Source: Echiichthys vipera
Taxonomy: Eukaryota; Chordata; Actinopteri; Perciformes; Trachinidae
Direction: 5' to 3'
Assembly: GCA_963691815.1 (NCBI GenBank)
Contig: OY829646.1
Span: 3,831,152 to 3,895,151, forward strand
DNA: 64,000 nucleotides
Part shown: one piece after another, positions 20,201 to 30,283 of the stretch
How the letters are laid out: each line of letters begins with the position of its first letter
How positions within the stretch are numbered: position 1 is the stretch's first letter
Program-made: the position numbers and the translations under genes
The notes under the pieces: model-generated
What the model saw: the letters and a program-made list of their open reading frames with translations, nothing else
The model's database searches: none
Told to the model about the DNA's origin: nothing

Positions 20201-23135
20201 ACTCTTTTCAATGCTCTTTTTTATATTTCACCACTGCGGTGAAGTGAACATGAAACGTTATAGCCTATAAGTGCAATAAAACTGGTCCTGTGCCCAGAAG
20301 CACATTCGCCCATTCCCTCCTACACATGCGGGGAAGAAGAGATCTCCACCAAACGAAAGGCTCATACTTATCTTCATACCCTCTACTAAAAAAATGTATG
20401 TTTTCATAAGTTTAGACCCGACCAAAATGGAGTTATTTGAGGAGAAGGAGCGTGCCTGGCTAAAACGAGCTGTAGTGAAACACATCCAGCAGCTTAGTTC
20501 CCGTCTCCATACTCAATCTACAATCTACCGAGCCATAGATACCATGGACAGGAAAAAGAATACAAAGTCCTCCCGTGTTCACGAGAAGGAAAAATGGCGG
20601 TGTCCTTAGGGGAGCCAGAGGCACTGAGCAGCTTTCCAAAGGAATGAATGGGGCGCCATTTTTGGTATGCTGTCTGTTCTTGTTTCTATGTCCATGCTCC
20701 CGCTGTGCTCAAAGTTCACATCAATTGAACTCTGACCTTTCAAAAGCACAACCAATGACAGAAGCTTTGAGTGTGACGTTTATGTTTCCTAGGCAACCAA
20801 AGAGCGACATCAAGTCGGTTAGAAAGATGTAGGAAAAACTTAGTGTGTGTTTACAAGCTAACAGTTGTTTTAATACTAATGTTGATTTAGCCATTTACTG
20901 GGTCTCTGCGCCCAACCTCGCAGTGAGCCCAGTGCAAAAACGCTTATCATGTAAAGGCCCCTTTAATCTTATATTTATTTACCATTAAAGGTGCTAAAAT
21001 ACATCCATATAATGTATATTGTGCTTGAAAACAATGTGCAGTTTGTTACTATCAATACAATAGATTATTTACGTTACAGGGGAATTTTATATTGATAAAT
21101 ATCCCGAGTTAAGGACAACTTGCAGAGCACCTATCGATGTAATTGGATTGTAGGAATATCAATCGATACATCGTTGGAGTAGCTTAATCGTTACACCCCT
21201 ACTATGGGATAGTAAACTATGATGTATTTATCTGGAACAAGGATGAACTTACTTTTGAGGAGGTGCTCATATAGTTTCCTCATTTTCTTAACTATCTCCT
21301 GGACAACCCCATCAGTCATAGGAATATAGTGGACGATGTAGCCGCAAATTGCCCCGTTGCGGCCCCGCTGCCCAAGAAACTTTATGGTCCTGCTGGAGTT
21401 TCGGTGGTTCCTGATGGAAGACGCCCATTCACCGTCCTTCAGCTTTTCCTGTTTATTGGTTAGCTTTTTATTAGCTGGAAATGGGCGGACACATTCCGAG
21501 CACGTCTTTCTCCCAAGAGAATTTGGGGCCTGGCAGAAGGGGCACGGCTTTTGTTTTGGCTTTGTCATTTTCTGTAAATAAAAATGAAACAGAGGGTTTA
21601 TTTAAGTTGTTTGAGGTTCCTCTTATCTTGTCTTATCTTATAGAATCTTAGAAATGATTGCTTTCAGTTGATTACAGGGTCAAAGTCACAAATATAGTAT
21701 GTGCTTTTGTTCATGCATAATAGTCCTGTTGCAATTGGGGTCACAGAATATATAATATCCTTTCAATACTTGACATATGACGTGTGTAACCTTCCACAGG
21801 TTAAAGTCTGGTTACTTTATCATACATTCAAACACAAATGACAATTGGGGTTATGTATATTATAATTTAATAATTAAAACCAGAACAAAGTCAACTCATC
21901 TGGGAAATCTATCAGTCTATCTAGATTATCTATCTGGAAAACATTCAGTGTATAAGTAAGTTGATTTGTGTAGAAAATTATAGTCACAGATGAACATCAT
22001 ATCTTTATATCATATCCTTAAAAAGAGCTTATGGTAACATTTACAAATTACCAACAGCACTAAATAATATCTGCTGAATGACATGTCATTTATATTATCT
22101 ACATGTCTAATACATTTCTACAGAAGGACTATAAGACACTTAAACACAACGTTCCGAAAATACTTCAGTATGCATCTTCAATAGTTATTTATGTATCTCA
22201 GATGGGGGATAAGCAACTCTGACACCATGTCGTTCCTGACAACAGTATGCTTTACTACAGCCACAAGTCAATTTTTGTCCTTATTAGTGCACAAATCAGT
22301 TGCACGTAGACAGTACAAAATTTACGCAATCTGTCTTCTAGCTGCCCTTTTTTTTATCAGTACCTTAATCCCAATGTTACCTGGTGTGCTGTGATTCTGT
22401 CAGTGGCACACATTGCCATATTCTTAGAGTATGATTGCAGGTCACGGAAGGGTCAAGGAAATTGCTGTATAACTCTGAATATATGGGTCAATCTATGACT
22501 TCTGATAAAAACCTGTAGAATATTTAATTCAACTTTTTAAACTGTGCTCAATTCACATGCAATGCTGTAATGTGCTTTAACAGACAATATAAGGAGCATA
22601 AAATCAATAAGAACTCATCAAATGCTGATATCACATGTACTGTAGACTAACTGCAATGTATGCCATAGAGTGCACTGGGTGTACTGTATGGAGTAAGGCC
22701 TGCCAGTGGCAAGGACACTACTGGTATCCTCAATTAAGCTAAAAAAAAAACATGGTGACAACATAATTAGTCAAGTGTCTATATATAAGTGTTTAGACTT
22801 TATATTTACATTTTTTTTAAATCAGCTTAATATCAAATTACATATATAACAATAATAATAAGTATTTGGGTTTGGGTATGACATTGTAGGCTACTGTAAT
22901 GAGCTAGCTAGCCAAGCAAGAGGCTTTCAAATGAAAACACTTGCTACAGAAAAAAAATGATACAGAGGTTCTCTTGATGTTTCTCTCTTTGTCTCTTACA
23001 AAAACTGCTCTTTGGAGATATTTCATTGTGGTTATGCTTGTATTTTTGTCGACATTATAATGATCCAGAGAATTTGTTAAAACTTACCTGGGTCTGGCGC
23101 GGGTCAATTAAGGATCCTTCTGAGAGTTCCGACAT
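17231..23135 (-). CDS. Spliced gene for a zinc-ribbon-like, Pro/Ser-repeat protein of unknown function
   Basis: I do not recognise this protein. Exons supported by splice sites and matching phase are: 23135-23088 (ATG, 16 codons, donor GTAAGT), 21571-21253, 19700-18828 and 18708-18641. Further exons are proposed at 18375-18320, 17602-17559 and 17279-17231 (stop). Exons 1-4 join in one frame, as do the last two. The link between 18641 and 17602 is unresolved and needs at least one more small exon. The N-terminus (exon 2) has CPFC...CSEC, a four-Cys zinc-ribbon-like pattern, and then a basic region. Exon 3 is mostly a Pro/Ser repeat (SFSSSQP) made from a minisatellite. The C-terminus has PCSKCGKDWEDTWEP, another Cys pair. 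A transposon-derived gene is possible. Confidence 0.55.
18885..19555 (-). repeat. Coding minisatellite with 27-, 30- and 33-bp units
   Basis: About 22 units built on GAGGCTGAGAAGAGGAGAAG (plus strand) differ in length only by multiples of three. On the minus strand the units encode SFSSSQPPP-type Pro/Ser repeats in frame with the flanking exon sequence. The plus strand also stays open (Glu/Arg-rich), an automatic result of the repeat. Confidence 0.9.
19849..21201. mobile_element. hAT-like non-autonomous DNA transposon in an intron
   Basis: The terminal inverted repeats are TAGGGGTGTAACGAT at 19849 and its reverse complement ending at 21201. An 8-bp target duplication flanks it, CTGTGGGA to the left and CTATGGGA to the right (one mismatch), as expected of the hAT superfamily. 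No transposase frame is found inside. It lies wholly between exons 2 and 3 of the minus-strand gene. Confidence 0.75.
21600..23085. other. First intron of the minus-strand gene, no other feature seen
   Basis: AT-rich sequence between the proposed exon 1 donor at 23087 and the exon 2 acceptor at 21572. No open frame longer than 70 codons has support, and no terminal repeats are visible. Confidence 0.5.
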
Positions 23136-23145
23136 CAAGATGTCT

Positions 23146-23170
23146 ACTACAATTCCCAAGTTGCACTGCG
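23146..23170 (+). promoter_or_regulatory. ZNF143/Staf-like binding site near the minus-strand gene start
   Basis: ACTACAATTCCCAAG followed by TTGCACTGCG closely matches the vertebrate ZNF143 motif (ACTACAATTCCCA, then a TGCA...GCG half). It lies about 11 bp upstream of the proposed ATG, where such sites commonly occur. Confidence 0.55.
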
Positions 23171-23351
23171 ACTAAAACATCCAATCACAGAGCTTGAGAG
23201 CTGGTGACCCATCGCTTACAGTGAGCTAAATGTAAATGTTGATATTTCCAGACACCAGTATATTTATTAATAACTTATAATCGGTTCACATTATGTTTCA
23301 TTTTGAAATAAATTGTCTAAAAGAATTTGGTCAAGCAAGTGGACTGGCGTC

Positions 23352-23378
23352 CGCTGAGGATTGTGGGTAGTGTAGTGA
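23352..23378 (-). promoter_or_regulatory. ZNF143-like motif, copy 2
   Basis: The minus strand reads ACTACACTACCCACAATCC, then TCAGCGG, similar to the motif at 23146. It belongs to the first unit of the local duplication. Confidence 0.4.
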
Positions 23379-23727
23379 ACTCAGCTATCCAAAACGGTGG
23401 AAAAACTCTTTGTTTCTCAGAATAAAAGGGGGAAACACGCCCATACTATTGAACCGTCAATTGTGTGTAATTAAAAAGGACATAATGGTGTTTTGTGTTT
23501 AGAAATGTCGCAGATATAATTGTAAAACCATCATTAACATAATAAGTGACAGTAAGGTGAATACTTCCGGGTCAAGCTGAAGCTAAACGTTGTTGTTTTG
23601 AGTAACTGCCTTATTTATCAATAATTTTCAATCTGTTCACGTTCATATTCTGTTTCTTTTTAAAACAAATTGTGTAAAAGCGGTTTTGTCCAGCAACGCT
23701 GACATGCGTCGCGTCTGGAGCAACTGC

Positions 23728-23753
23728 CGCTGAGGATCATGGGTAGTGTAGTC
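23728..23753 (-). promoter_or_regulatory. ZNF143-like motif, copy 3
   Basis: The minus strand reads ACTACACTACCCATGATCC, then TCAGCGG. It is the counterpart of the 23352 motif in the second duplicated unit and is conserved better than its surroundings. Confidence 0.4.
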
Positions 23754-23974
23754 ACTTAATTTATCAAAAACGGAGAAAAAACTCCTTGTTTCTAAAAATC
23801 GAAGGGGAAAACAAGAAAGTTAATGCCCATATAATTAACCCCTCTCTTGTGTGTAATAAACAAGGGTACACTTGTGTTTTGTGATGAGAAATGTCGCATA
23901 TCATTGTAAAATCGCCTGACAGTAAGGTGAATATTTCCGGGATTCAGGTCCTCAGGTTTAAGGAGCATCTGAGG

Positions 23975-24170
23975 CAACACAGTCTCACACGGACGGCAGC
24001 GGCACTCGCCCTAAGCTTCAAATATCGCCGCGGATGGGCTTACATTGGAATGAGTTGAAAGCCCCCTGCGTCGGGTTTGTACGTATAAGGAGACCTTTTT
24101 AGTCAGTAACTAACGCCAAAGGCCCTGACCAATCGTCAGTTTTTGACGCGTTGGGTGTGAGACTGTGTTG
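23975..24170. mobile_element. Short inverted-repeat element (MITE-like) at the left edge of the U1 array
   Basis: A perfect 16-bp inverted repeat, CAACACAGTCTCACAC at 23975-23990 and its complement at 24155-24170, encloses 164 bp. No target duplication is clear. The first U1-array sequence begins at 24171, with no gap. Confidence 0.7.
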
Positions 24171-24318
24171 GTGTGGCTGCTGGCCTGTGTTTGAAGAAAC
24201 AGCTGATCAAGGGGAGCTACTGCTAATGGAACTGGACTCTGGGATTATGTATTGTAGAAACCATCGACCAGAGTCCTGTGTCTGGGAATGAGACGCTCGT
24301 CTCTGACTCTTCCAACTC

Positions 24319-24482
24319 ATACTTACCTGGCAGGGGAGATACCATGATCAAGAAGGTGGTTCACCCAGGGCGAGGCTAAGCTATTGCACTACGGTTGTGC
24401 TGACCCCTGCGAATTCCCCAAATGTGGGAATCTCGATTGCATAATTTATGGTAGTGCGGGACTGCGTTCGCGCTCTCCCCTG
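24319..24482 (+). ncRNA. RNU1: U1 snRNA gene, array copy 1
   Basis: U1 is the RNA of the spliceosomal particle that pairs with 5' splice sites. The 164-nt gene starts ATACTTACCTG (the pairing sequence) and has the stem-loop I loop GATCAAGAAG (U1-70K site), the stem-loop II loop ATTGCACTAC (U1A site), an Sm site AATTTATGG and the closing stem-loop IV. This edge copy has four substitutions from the array consensus, among them GCC to GCT in stem II and a G to C in stem IV, and it lacks the distal enhancer. It is probably inactive. Confidence 0.9.
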
Positions 24483-24935
24483 ATTGTTAAGTGGAATGAA
24501 AAAAACAAGTGACTCTCTGTCCTGGTTGGACTTTGTTTTGTCATGCGCCGGGCAATTTTCAACTCTACATCATGGGTAACTCACCCTTTTGCTGGAGAGC
24601 TACAGCACTGCATGTTTCAGGTTTCTCCCTGCTCCAACACAGCTGATTCTAATGGTCTGCTTTTTATCAAGCAGGTGAAGCTTGCCAAAGGTTTGATAAC
24701 CATTAGAATCAGGTGTGTTGGAGCATGGAAAAAACCTCAATCATGGAGGGCAGTAGCTCTCAGCGTTGTGATTGTGGCAATGTTCAGTTTGAGACTGTGG
24801 GCTGTGTTTGAAGAAACAGCTGATCAAGGGGAGCTACTGCTAATGGAACTGGACTCTGGGATTATGTATTGTAGAAACCATCGACCAGAGTCCTGTGTCT
24901 GGGAATGAGACGCTCGTCTCTGACTCTTCCAACTC

Positions 24936-25099
24936 ATACTTACCTGGCAGGGGAGATACCATGATCAAGAAGGTGGTTCACCCAGGGCGAGGCTAAGCCA
25001 TTGCACTACGGTCGTGCTGACCCCTGCGAATTCCCCAAATGTGGGAATCTCGACTGCATAATTTATGGTAGTGGGGGACTGCGTTCGCGCTCTCCCCTG
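24936..25099 (+). ncRNA. RNU1: U1 snRNA gene, array copy 2
   Basis: Consensus U1 sequence with intact 5' end, U1-70K and U1A loops and Sm site. Its 5' flank has the about 247-bp deletion and keeps only about 130 bp of the normal flank, so the putative distal enhancer is missing. Confidence 0.96.
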
Positions 25100-25130
25100 A
25101 TTGTTAAGTGGAATGAAAAAACAAGTGACT
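25100..25130 (+). terminator. Putative snRNA 3' box (representative unit)
   Basis: GTTAAGTGGAATGAAAAAAC followed by AAGTGA, starting a few bases past the U1 3' end, resembles the vertebrate snRNA 3'-end signal GTTTN(0-3)AAARNNAGA used by Integrator. The same motif follows every copy. Copies 15, 18, 19, 29, 31, 32 and 40 have AAAAAAAAAGTGA instead. Confidence 0.5.
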
Positions 25131-25214
25131 GTCTGTCCGTCCTGGTTGGACTTTGTTGTGTCATGCACCGGGCAATTTTCAACTGTGCATCATGGGTAAC
25201 ACACCCTTTTGCTG

Positions 25215-25381
25215 GAGAGCTACAGCACTGCATGTTTTAGGTTTCTCCCTACTCCAACACAGCTGATTCTAATGGTCTGCTTTTTATCAAGCAGGTGAAG
25301 CTTGCCAAAGGTTTGATAACCATTAGAATCACGTGTGTTGGAGCATGGAAAAAACCTCAATCATGGAGGGCAGTAGCTCTC
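25215..25381 (+). repeat. 167-bp imperfect palindrome in each U1 unit (representative)
   Basis: The ends GAGAGCTACAGC and GCAGTAGCTCTC are inverted repeats. Inner arms CTCCAACACAGCTGATTCTA and its near complement (TAGAATC, then GTGTGTTGGAG) continue the symmetry. It looks like a MITE that inserted into the ancestral unit and was amplified with it. Every unit after the first U1 gene carries one. The copy after U1 copy 36 (near 60020) has lost about 7 bp. Confidence 0.8.
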
Positions 25382-25489
25382 AGCGTTGTGATTGTGGCAA
25401 TGTTCAGTTTGAGACTGTGGGCTATTTTTGCACTTTGTCCAGAAGGGGGGCTGGCAGTGTCTGGTGTACTCTGTGAAAATGTGTGTTGA

Positions 25490-25526
25490 GTTTTGCAAAG
25501 TGCCCCTGATCCCGATGGCAGCGAGG
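25490..25526 (+). promoter_or_regulatory. Putative distal sequence element of U1 (representative unit)
   Basis: An octamer-like TTTGCAAA is followed by ATCCCGATGGCAGCGAGG, which resembles the ZNF143/Staf (SPH) motif. It lies about 275-310 bp before U1 copy 3. Vertebrate snRNA enhancers combine these two kinds of site near -220, so the position is plausible but not standard. Confidence 0.35.
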
Positions 25527-25740
25527 AGTGGGTGTGGCCTTTTGGGTGGGACAAAATGAATTGCGTCTTCTCCTCTCCCAGCTGGTTCTGTCTTTGTGGA
25601 ATGAGCTCAAAACATTCTTCCATCGCTAGCATGCGTGCGTTTTAGGCTTCTGTGTGGCTGCTGGCCTGTGTTTGAAGAAACAGCTGATCAAGGGGAGCTA
25701 CTGCTAATGGAACTGGACTCTGGGATTATGTATTGTAGAA

Positions 25741-25761
25741 ACCATCGACCAGAGTCCTGTG
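25741..25761 (+). promoter_or_regulatory. Putative proximal sequence element of U1 (representative unit)
   Basis: ACCATCGACCAGAGTCCTGTG occupies -59 to -39 relative to U1 copy 3, exactly where the SNAPc-binding PSE sits in vertebrate snRNA genes. Resemblance to the mammalian consensus is weak, so the call rests on position and on its conservation in all units. Confidence 0.4.
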
Positions 25762-25799
25762 TCTGGGAATGAGACGCTCGTCTCTGACTCTTCCAACTC

Positions 25800-25963
25800 A
25801 TACTTACCTGGCAGGGGAGATACCATGATCAAGAAGGTGGTTCACCCAGGGCGAGGCTAAGCCATTGCACTACGGTCGTGCTGACCCCTGCGAATTCCCC
25901 AAATGTGGGAATCTCGACTGCATAATTTATGGTAGTGGGGGACTGCGTTCGCGCTCTCCCCTG
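25800..25963 (+). ncRNA. RNU1: U1 snRNA gene, array copy 3
   Basis: Identical to the array consensus over the full 164 nt, with a complete 5' flank. Confidence 0.97.
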
Positions 25964-26663
25964 ATTGTTAAGTGGAATGAAAAAACAAGTGACTGTCTGT
26001 CCGTCCTTGTTGGACTTTGTTGTGTCATGCACCGGGCAATTTTCAACTGTACATCATGGGTAACACACCCTTTTGCTGGAGAGCTACAGCACTGCATGTT
26101 TTAGGTTTCTCCCTGCTCCAACACAGCTGATTCTAATGGTCTGCTTTTTATCAAGCAGGTGAAGCTTGCCAAAGGTTTGATAACCATTAGAATCAGGTGT
26201 GTTGGAGCATGGAAAAAACCTCAATCATGGAGGGCAGTAGCTCTCAGCGTTGTGATTGTGGCAATGTTCAGTTTGAGACTGTGGGCTATTTTTGCACTTT
26301 GTCCAGAAGGGGGGCTGGCAGTGTCTGGTGTACTCTGTGAAAATGTGTGTTGAGTTTTGCAAAGTGCCCCTGATCCCGATGGCAGCGAGGAGTGGGTGTG
26401 GCCTTTTGGGTGGGACAAAATGAATTGCGTCTTCTCCTCTCCCAGCTGGTTCTGTCTTTGTGGAATGAGCTCAAAACATTCTTCCATCGCTAGCATGCGT
26501 GCGTTTTAGGCTTCTGTGTGGCTGCTGGCCTGTGTTTGAAGAAACAGCTGATCAAGGGGAGCTACTGCTAATGGAACTGGACTCTGGGATTATGTATTGT
26601 AGAAACCATCGACCAGAGTCCTGTGTCTGGGAATGAGACGCTTGTCTCTGACTCTTCCAACTC

Positions 26664-26827
26664 ATACTTACCTGGCAGGGGAGATACCATGATCAAGAAG
26701 GTGGTTCACCCAGGGCGAGGCTAAGCCATTGCACTACGGTCGTGCTGACCCCTGCGAATTCCCCAAATGTGGGAATCTCGACTGCATAATTTATGGTAGT
26801 GGGGGACTGCGTTCGCGCTCTCCCCTG
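26664..26827 (+). ncRNA. RNU1: U1 snRNA gene, array copy 4
   Basis: Consensus U1. There is one C to T in the flank about 20 bp upstream. Confidence 0.97.
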
Positions 26828-27527
26828 ATTGTTAAGTGGAATGAAAAAACAAGTGACTGTCTGTCTGTCCTGGTTGGACTTTGTTGTGTCATGCACCGGG
26901 CAATTTTCAACTCTACATCATGGGTAAGTCACCCTTTTGCTGGAGAGCTACAGCACTGCATGTTTTAGGTTTCTCCCTGCTCCAACACAGCTGATTCTAA
27001 TGGTCTGCTTTTTATCAAGCAGGTGAAGCTTGCCAAAGGTTTGATAACCATTAGAATCAGGTGTGTTGGAGCATGGAAAAAACCTCAATCATGGAGGGCA
27101 GTAGCTCTCAGCGTTGTGATTGTGGCAATGTTCAGTTTGAGACTGTGGGCTATTTTTGCACTTTGTCCAGAAGGGGGGCTGGCAGTGTCTGGTGTACTCT
27201 GTGAAAATGTGTGTTGAGTTTTGCAAAGTGCCCCTGATCCCGATGGCAGCGAGGAGTGGGTGTGGCCTTTTGGGTGGGACAAAATGAATTGCGTCTTCTC
27301 CTCTCCCAGCTGGTTCTGTCTTTGTGGAATGAGCTCAAAACATTCTTCCATCGCTAGCATGCGTGCGTTTTAGGCTTCTGTGTGGCTGCTGGCCTGTGTT
27401 TGAAGAAACAGCTGATCAAGGGGAGCTACTGCTAATGGAACTGGACTCTGGGATTATGTATTGTAGAAACCATCGACCAGAGTCCTGTGTCTGGGAATGA
27501 GACGCTCGTCTCTGACTCTTCCAACTC

Positions 27528-27691
27528 ATACTTACCTGGCAGGGGAGATACCATGATCAAGAAGGTGGTTCACCCAGGGCGAGGCTAAGCCATTGCACTA
27601 CGGTCGTGCTGACCCCTGCGAATTCCCCAAATGTGGGAATCTCGACTGCATAATTTATGGTAGTGGGGGACTGCGTTCGCGCTCTCCCCTG
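27528..27691 (+). ncRNA. RNU1: U1 snRNA gene, array copy 5
   Basis: Consensus U1 over the full length. Confidence 0.97.
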
Positions 27692-28391
27692 ATTGTTAAG
27701 TGGAATGAAAAAACAAGTGACTGTCTGTCCGTCCTTGTTGGACTTTGTTGTGTCATGCACCGGGCAATTTTCAACTGTACATCATGGGTAACACACCCTT
27801 TTGCTGGAGAGCTACAGCACTGCATGTTTTAGGTTTCTCCCTGCTCCAACACAGCTGATTCTAATGGTCTGCTTTTTATCAAGCAGGTGAAGCTTGCCAA
27901 AGGTTTGATAACCATTAGAATCAGGTGTGTTGGAGCATGGAAAAAACCTCAATCATGGAGGGCAGTAGCTCTCAGCGTTGTGATTGTGGCAATGTTCAGT
28001 TTGAGACTGTGGGCTATTTTTGCACTTTGTCCAGAAGGGGGGCTGGCAGTGTCTGGTGTACTCTGTGAAAATGTGTGTTGAGTTTTGCAAAGTGCCCCTG
28101 ATCCCGATGGCAGCGAGGAGTGGGTGTGGCCTTTTGGGTGGGACAAAATGAATTGCGTCTTCTCCTCTCCCAGCTGGTTCTGTCTTTGTGGAATGAGCTC
28201 AAAACATTCTTCCATCGCTAGCATGCGTGCGTTTTAGGCTTCTGTGTGGCTGCTGGCCTGTGTTTGAAGAAACAGCTGATCAAGGGGAGCTACTGCTAAT
28301 GGAACTGGACTCTGGGATTATGTATTGTAGAAACCATCGACCAGAGTCCTGTGTCTGGGAATGAGACGCTCGTCTCTGACTCTTCCAACTC

Positions 28392-28555
28392 ATACTTACC
28401 TGGCAGGGGAGATACCATGATCAAGAAGGTGGTTCACCCAGGGCGAGGCTAAGCCATTGCACTACGGTCGTGCTGACCCCTGCGAATTCCCCAAATGTGG
28501 GAATCTCGACTGCATAATTTGTGGTAGTGGGGGACTGCGTTCGCGCTCTCCCCTG
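28392..28555 (+). ncRNA. RNU1: U1 snRNA gene, array copy 6
   Basis: One change from consensus: the Sm site is AATTTGTGG, the form found in human U1, instead of AATTTATGG. It should be functional. Confidence 0.97.
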
Positions 28556-29255
28556 ATTGTTAAGTGGAATGAAAAAACAAGTGACTGTCTGTCCGTCCTT
28601 GTTGGACTTTGTTGTGTCATGCGCCGGGCAATTTTCAACTGTACATCATGGGTAACACACCCTTTTGCTGGAGAGCTACAGCACTGCATGTTTTAGGTTT
28701 CTCCCTGCTCCAACACAGCTGATTCTAATGGTCTGCTTTTTATCAAGCAGGTGAAGCTTGCCAAAGGTTTGATAACCATTAGAATCAGGTGTGTTGGAGC
28801 ATGGAAAAAACCTCAATCATGGAGGGCAGTAGCTCTCAGCGTTGTGATTGTGGCAATGTTCAGTTTGAGACTGTGGGCTATTTTTGCACTTTGTCCAGAA
28901 GGGGGGCTGGCAGTGTCTGGTGTACTCTGTGAAAATGTGTGTTGAGTTTTGCAAAGTGCCCCTGATCCCGATGGCAGCGAGGAGTGGGTGTGGCCTTTTG
29001 GGTGGGACAAAATGAATTGCGTCTTCTCCTCTCCCAGCTGGTTCTGTCTTTGTGGAATGAGCTCAAAACATTCTTCCATCGCTAGCATGCGTGCGTTTTA
29101 GGCTTCTGTGTGGCTGCTGGCCTGTGTTTGAAGAAACAGCTGATCAAGGGGAGCTACTGCTAATGGAACTGGACTCTGGGATTATGTATTGTAGAAACCA
29201 TCGACCAGAGTCCTGTGTCTGGGAATGAGACGCTCGTCTCTGACTCTTCCAACTC

Positions 29256-29419
29256 ATACTTACCTGGCAGGGGAGATACCATGATCAAGAAGGTGGTTCA
29301 CCCAGGGCGAGGCTAAGCCATTGCACTACGGTCGTGCTGACCCCTGCGAATTCCCCAAATGTGGGAATCTTGACTGCATAATTTATGGTAGTGGGGGACT
29401 GCGTTCGCGCTCTCCCCTG
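29256..29419 (+). ncRNA. RNU1: U1 snRNA gene, array copy 7
   Basis: One change, C to T (ATCTTGACTG) just before the Sm region. Copies 11 and 21 share it. Confidence 0.96.
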
Positions 29420-30119
29420 ATTGTTAAGTGGAATGAAAAAACAAGTGACTGTCTGTCTGTCCTGGTTGGACTTTGTTGTGTCATGCACCGGGCAATTTTC
29501 AACTCTACATCATGGGTACGTCACCCTTTTGCTGGAGAGCTACAGCACTGCATGTTTTAGGTTTCTCCCTGCTCCAACACAGCTGATTCTAATGGTCTGC
29601 TTTTTATCAAGCAGGTGAAGCTTGCCAAAGGTTTGATAACCATTAGAATCAGGTGTGTTGGAGCATGGAAAAAACCTCAATCATGGAGGGCAGTAGCTCT
29701 CAGCGTTGTGATTGTGGCAATGTTCAGTTTGAGACTGTGGGCTATTTTTGCACTTTGTCCAGAAGGGGGGCTGGCAGTGTCTGGTGTACTCTGTGAAAAT
29801 GTGTGTTGAGTTTTGCAAAGTGCCCCTGATCCCGATGGCAGCGAGGAGTGGGTGTGGCCTTTTGGGTGGGACAAAATGAATTGCGTCTTCTCCTCTCCCA
29901 GCTGGTTCTGTCTTTGTGGAATGAGCTCAAAACATTCTTCCATCGCTAGCATGCGTGCGTTTTAGGCTTCTGTGTGGCTGCTGGCCTGTGTTTGAAGAAA
30001 CAGCTGATCAAGGGGAGCTACTGCTAATGGAACTGGACTCTGGGATTATGTATTGTAGAAACCATCGACCAGAGTCCTGTGTCTGGGAATGAGACGCTCG
30101 TCTCTGACTCTTCCAACTC

Positions 30120-30283
30120 ATACTTACCTGGCAGGGGAGATACCATGATCAAGAAGGTGGTTCACCCAGGGCGAGGCTAAGCCATTGCACTACGGTCGTG
30201 CTGACCCCTGCGAATTCCCCAAATGTGGGAATCTCGACTGCATAATTTATGGTAGTGGGGGACTGCGTTCGCGCTCTCCCCTG
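30120..30283 (+). ncRNA. RNU1: U1 snRNA gene, array copy 8
   Basis: Consensus U1. The surrounding unit matches that of copy 2 at diagnostic sites in the flank (GTGCATCATGG, CTACTCCAAC, ATCACGTGTG), 5184 bp apart, so the two share a recent origin. Confidence 0.97.

Larger units (their letters stand above)
23245..23945. repeat. Diverged tandem duplication upstream of the minus-strand gene
   Basis: Two segments, about 23270-23575 and 23620-23945, share ordered blocks: a TGTAAAAG-type stretch, CCGCTGAGGAT, GGGTAGTGTAGT, AACTC(C/T)TTGTTTCT, GTGTGTAAT and GACAGTAAGGTGAATA. Similarity is moderate (estimated by eye), so the duplication is not recent. No gene is seen. Confidence 0.7.

Noticed and set aside
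20394..20832. Short plus-strand frames inside the hAT-like element
   Set aside because: They lack recognisable hAT transposase or BED-finger motifs and have no support beyond being open.
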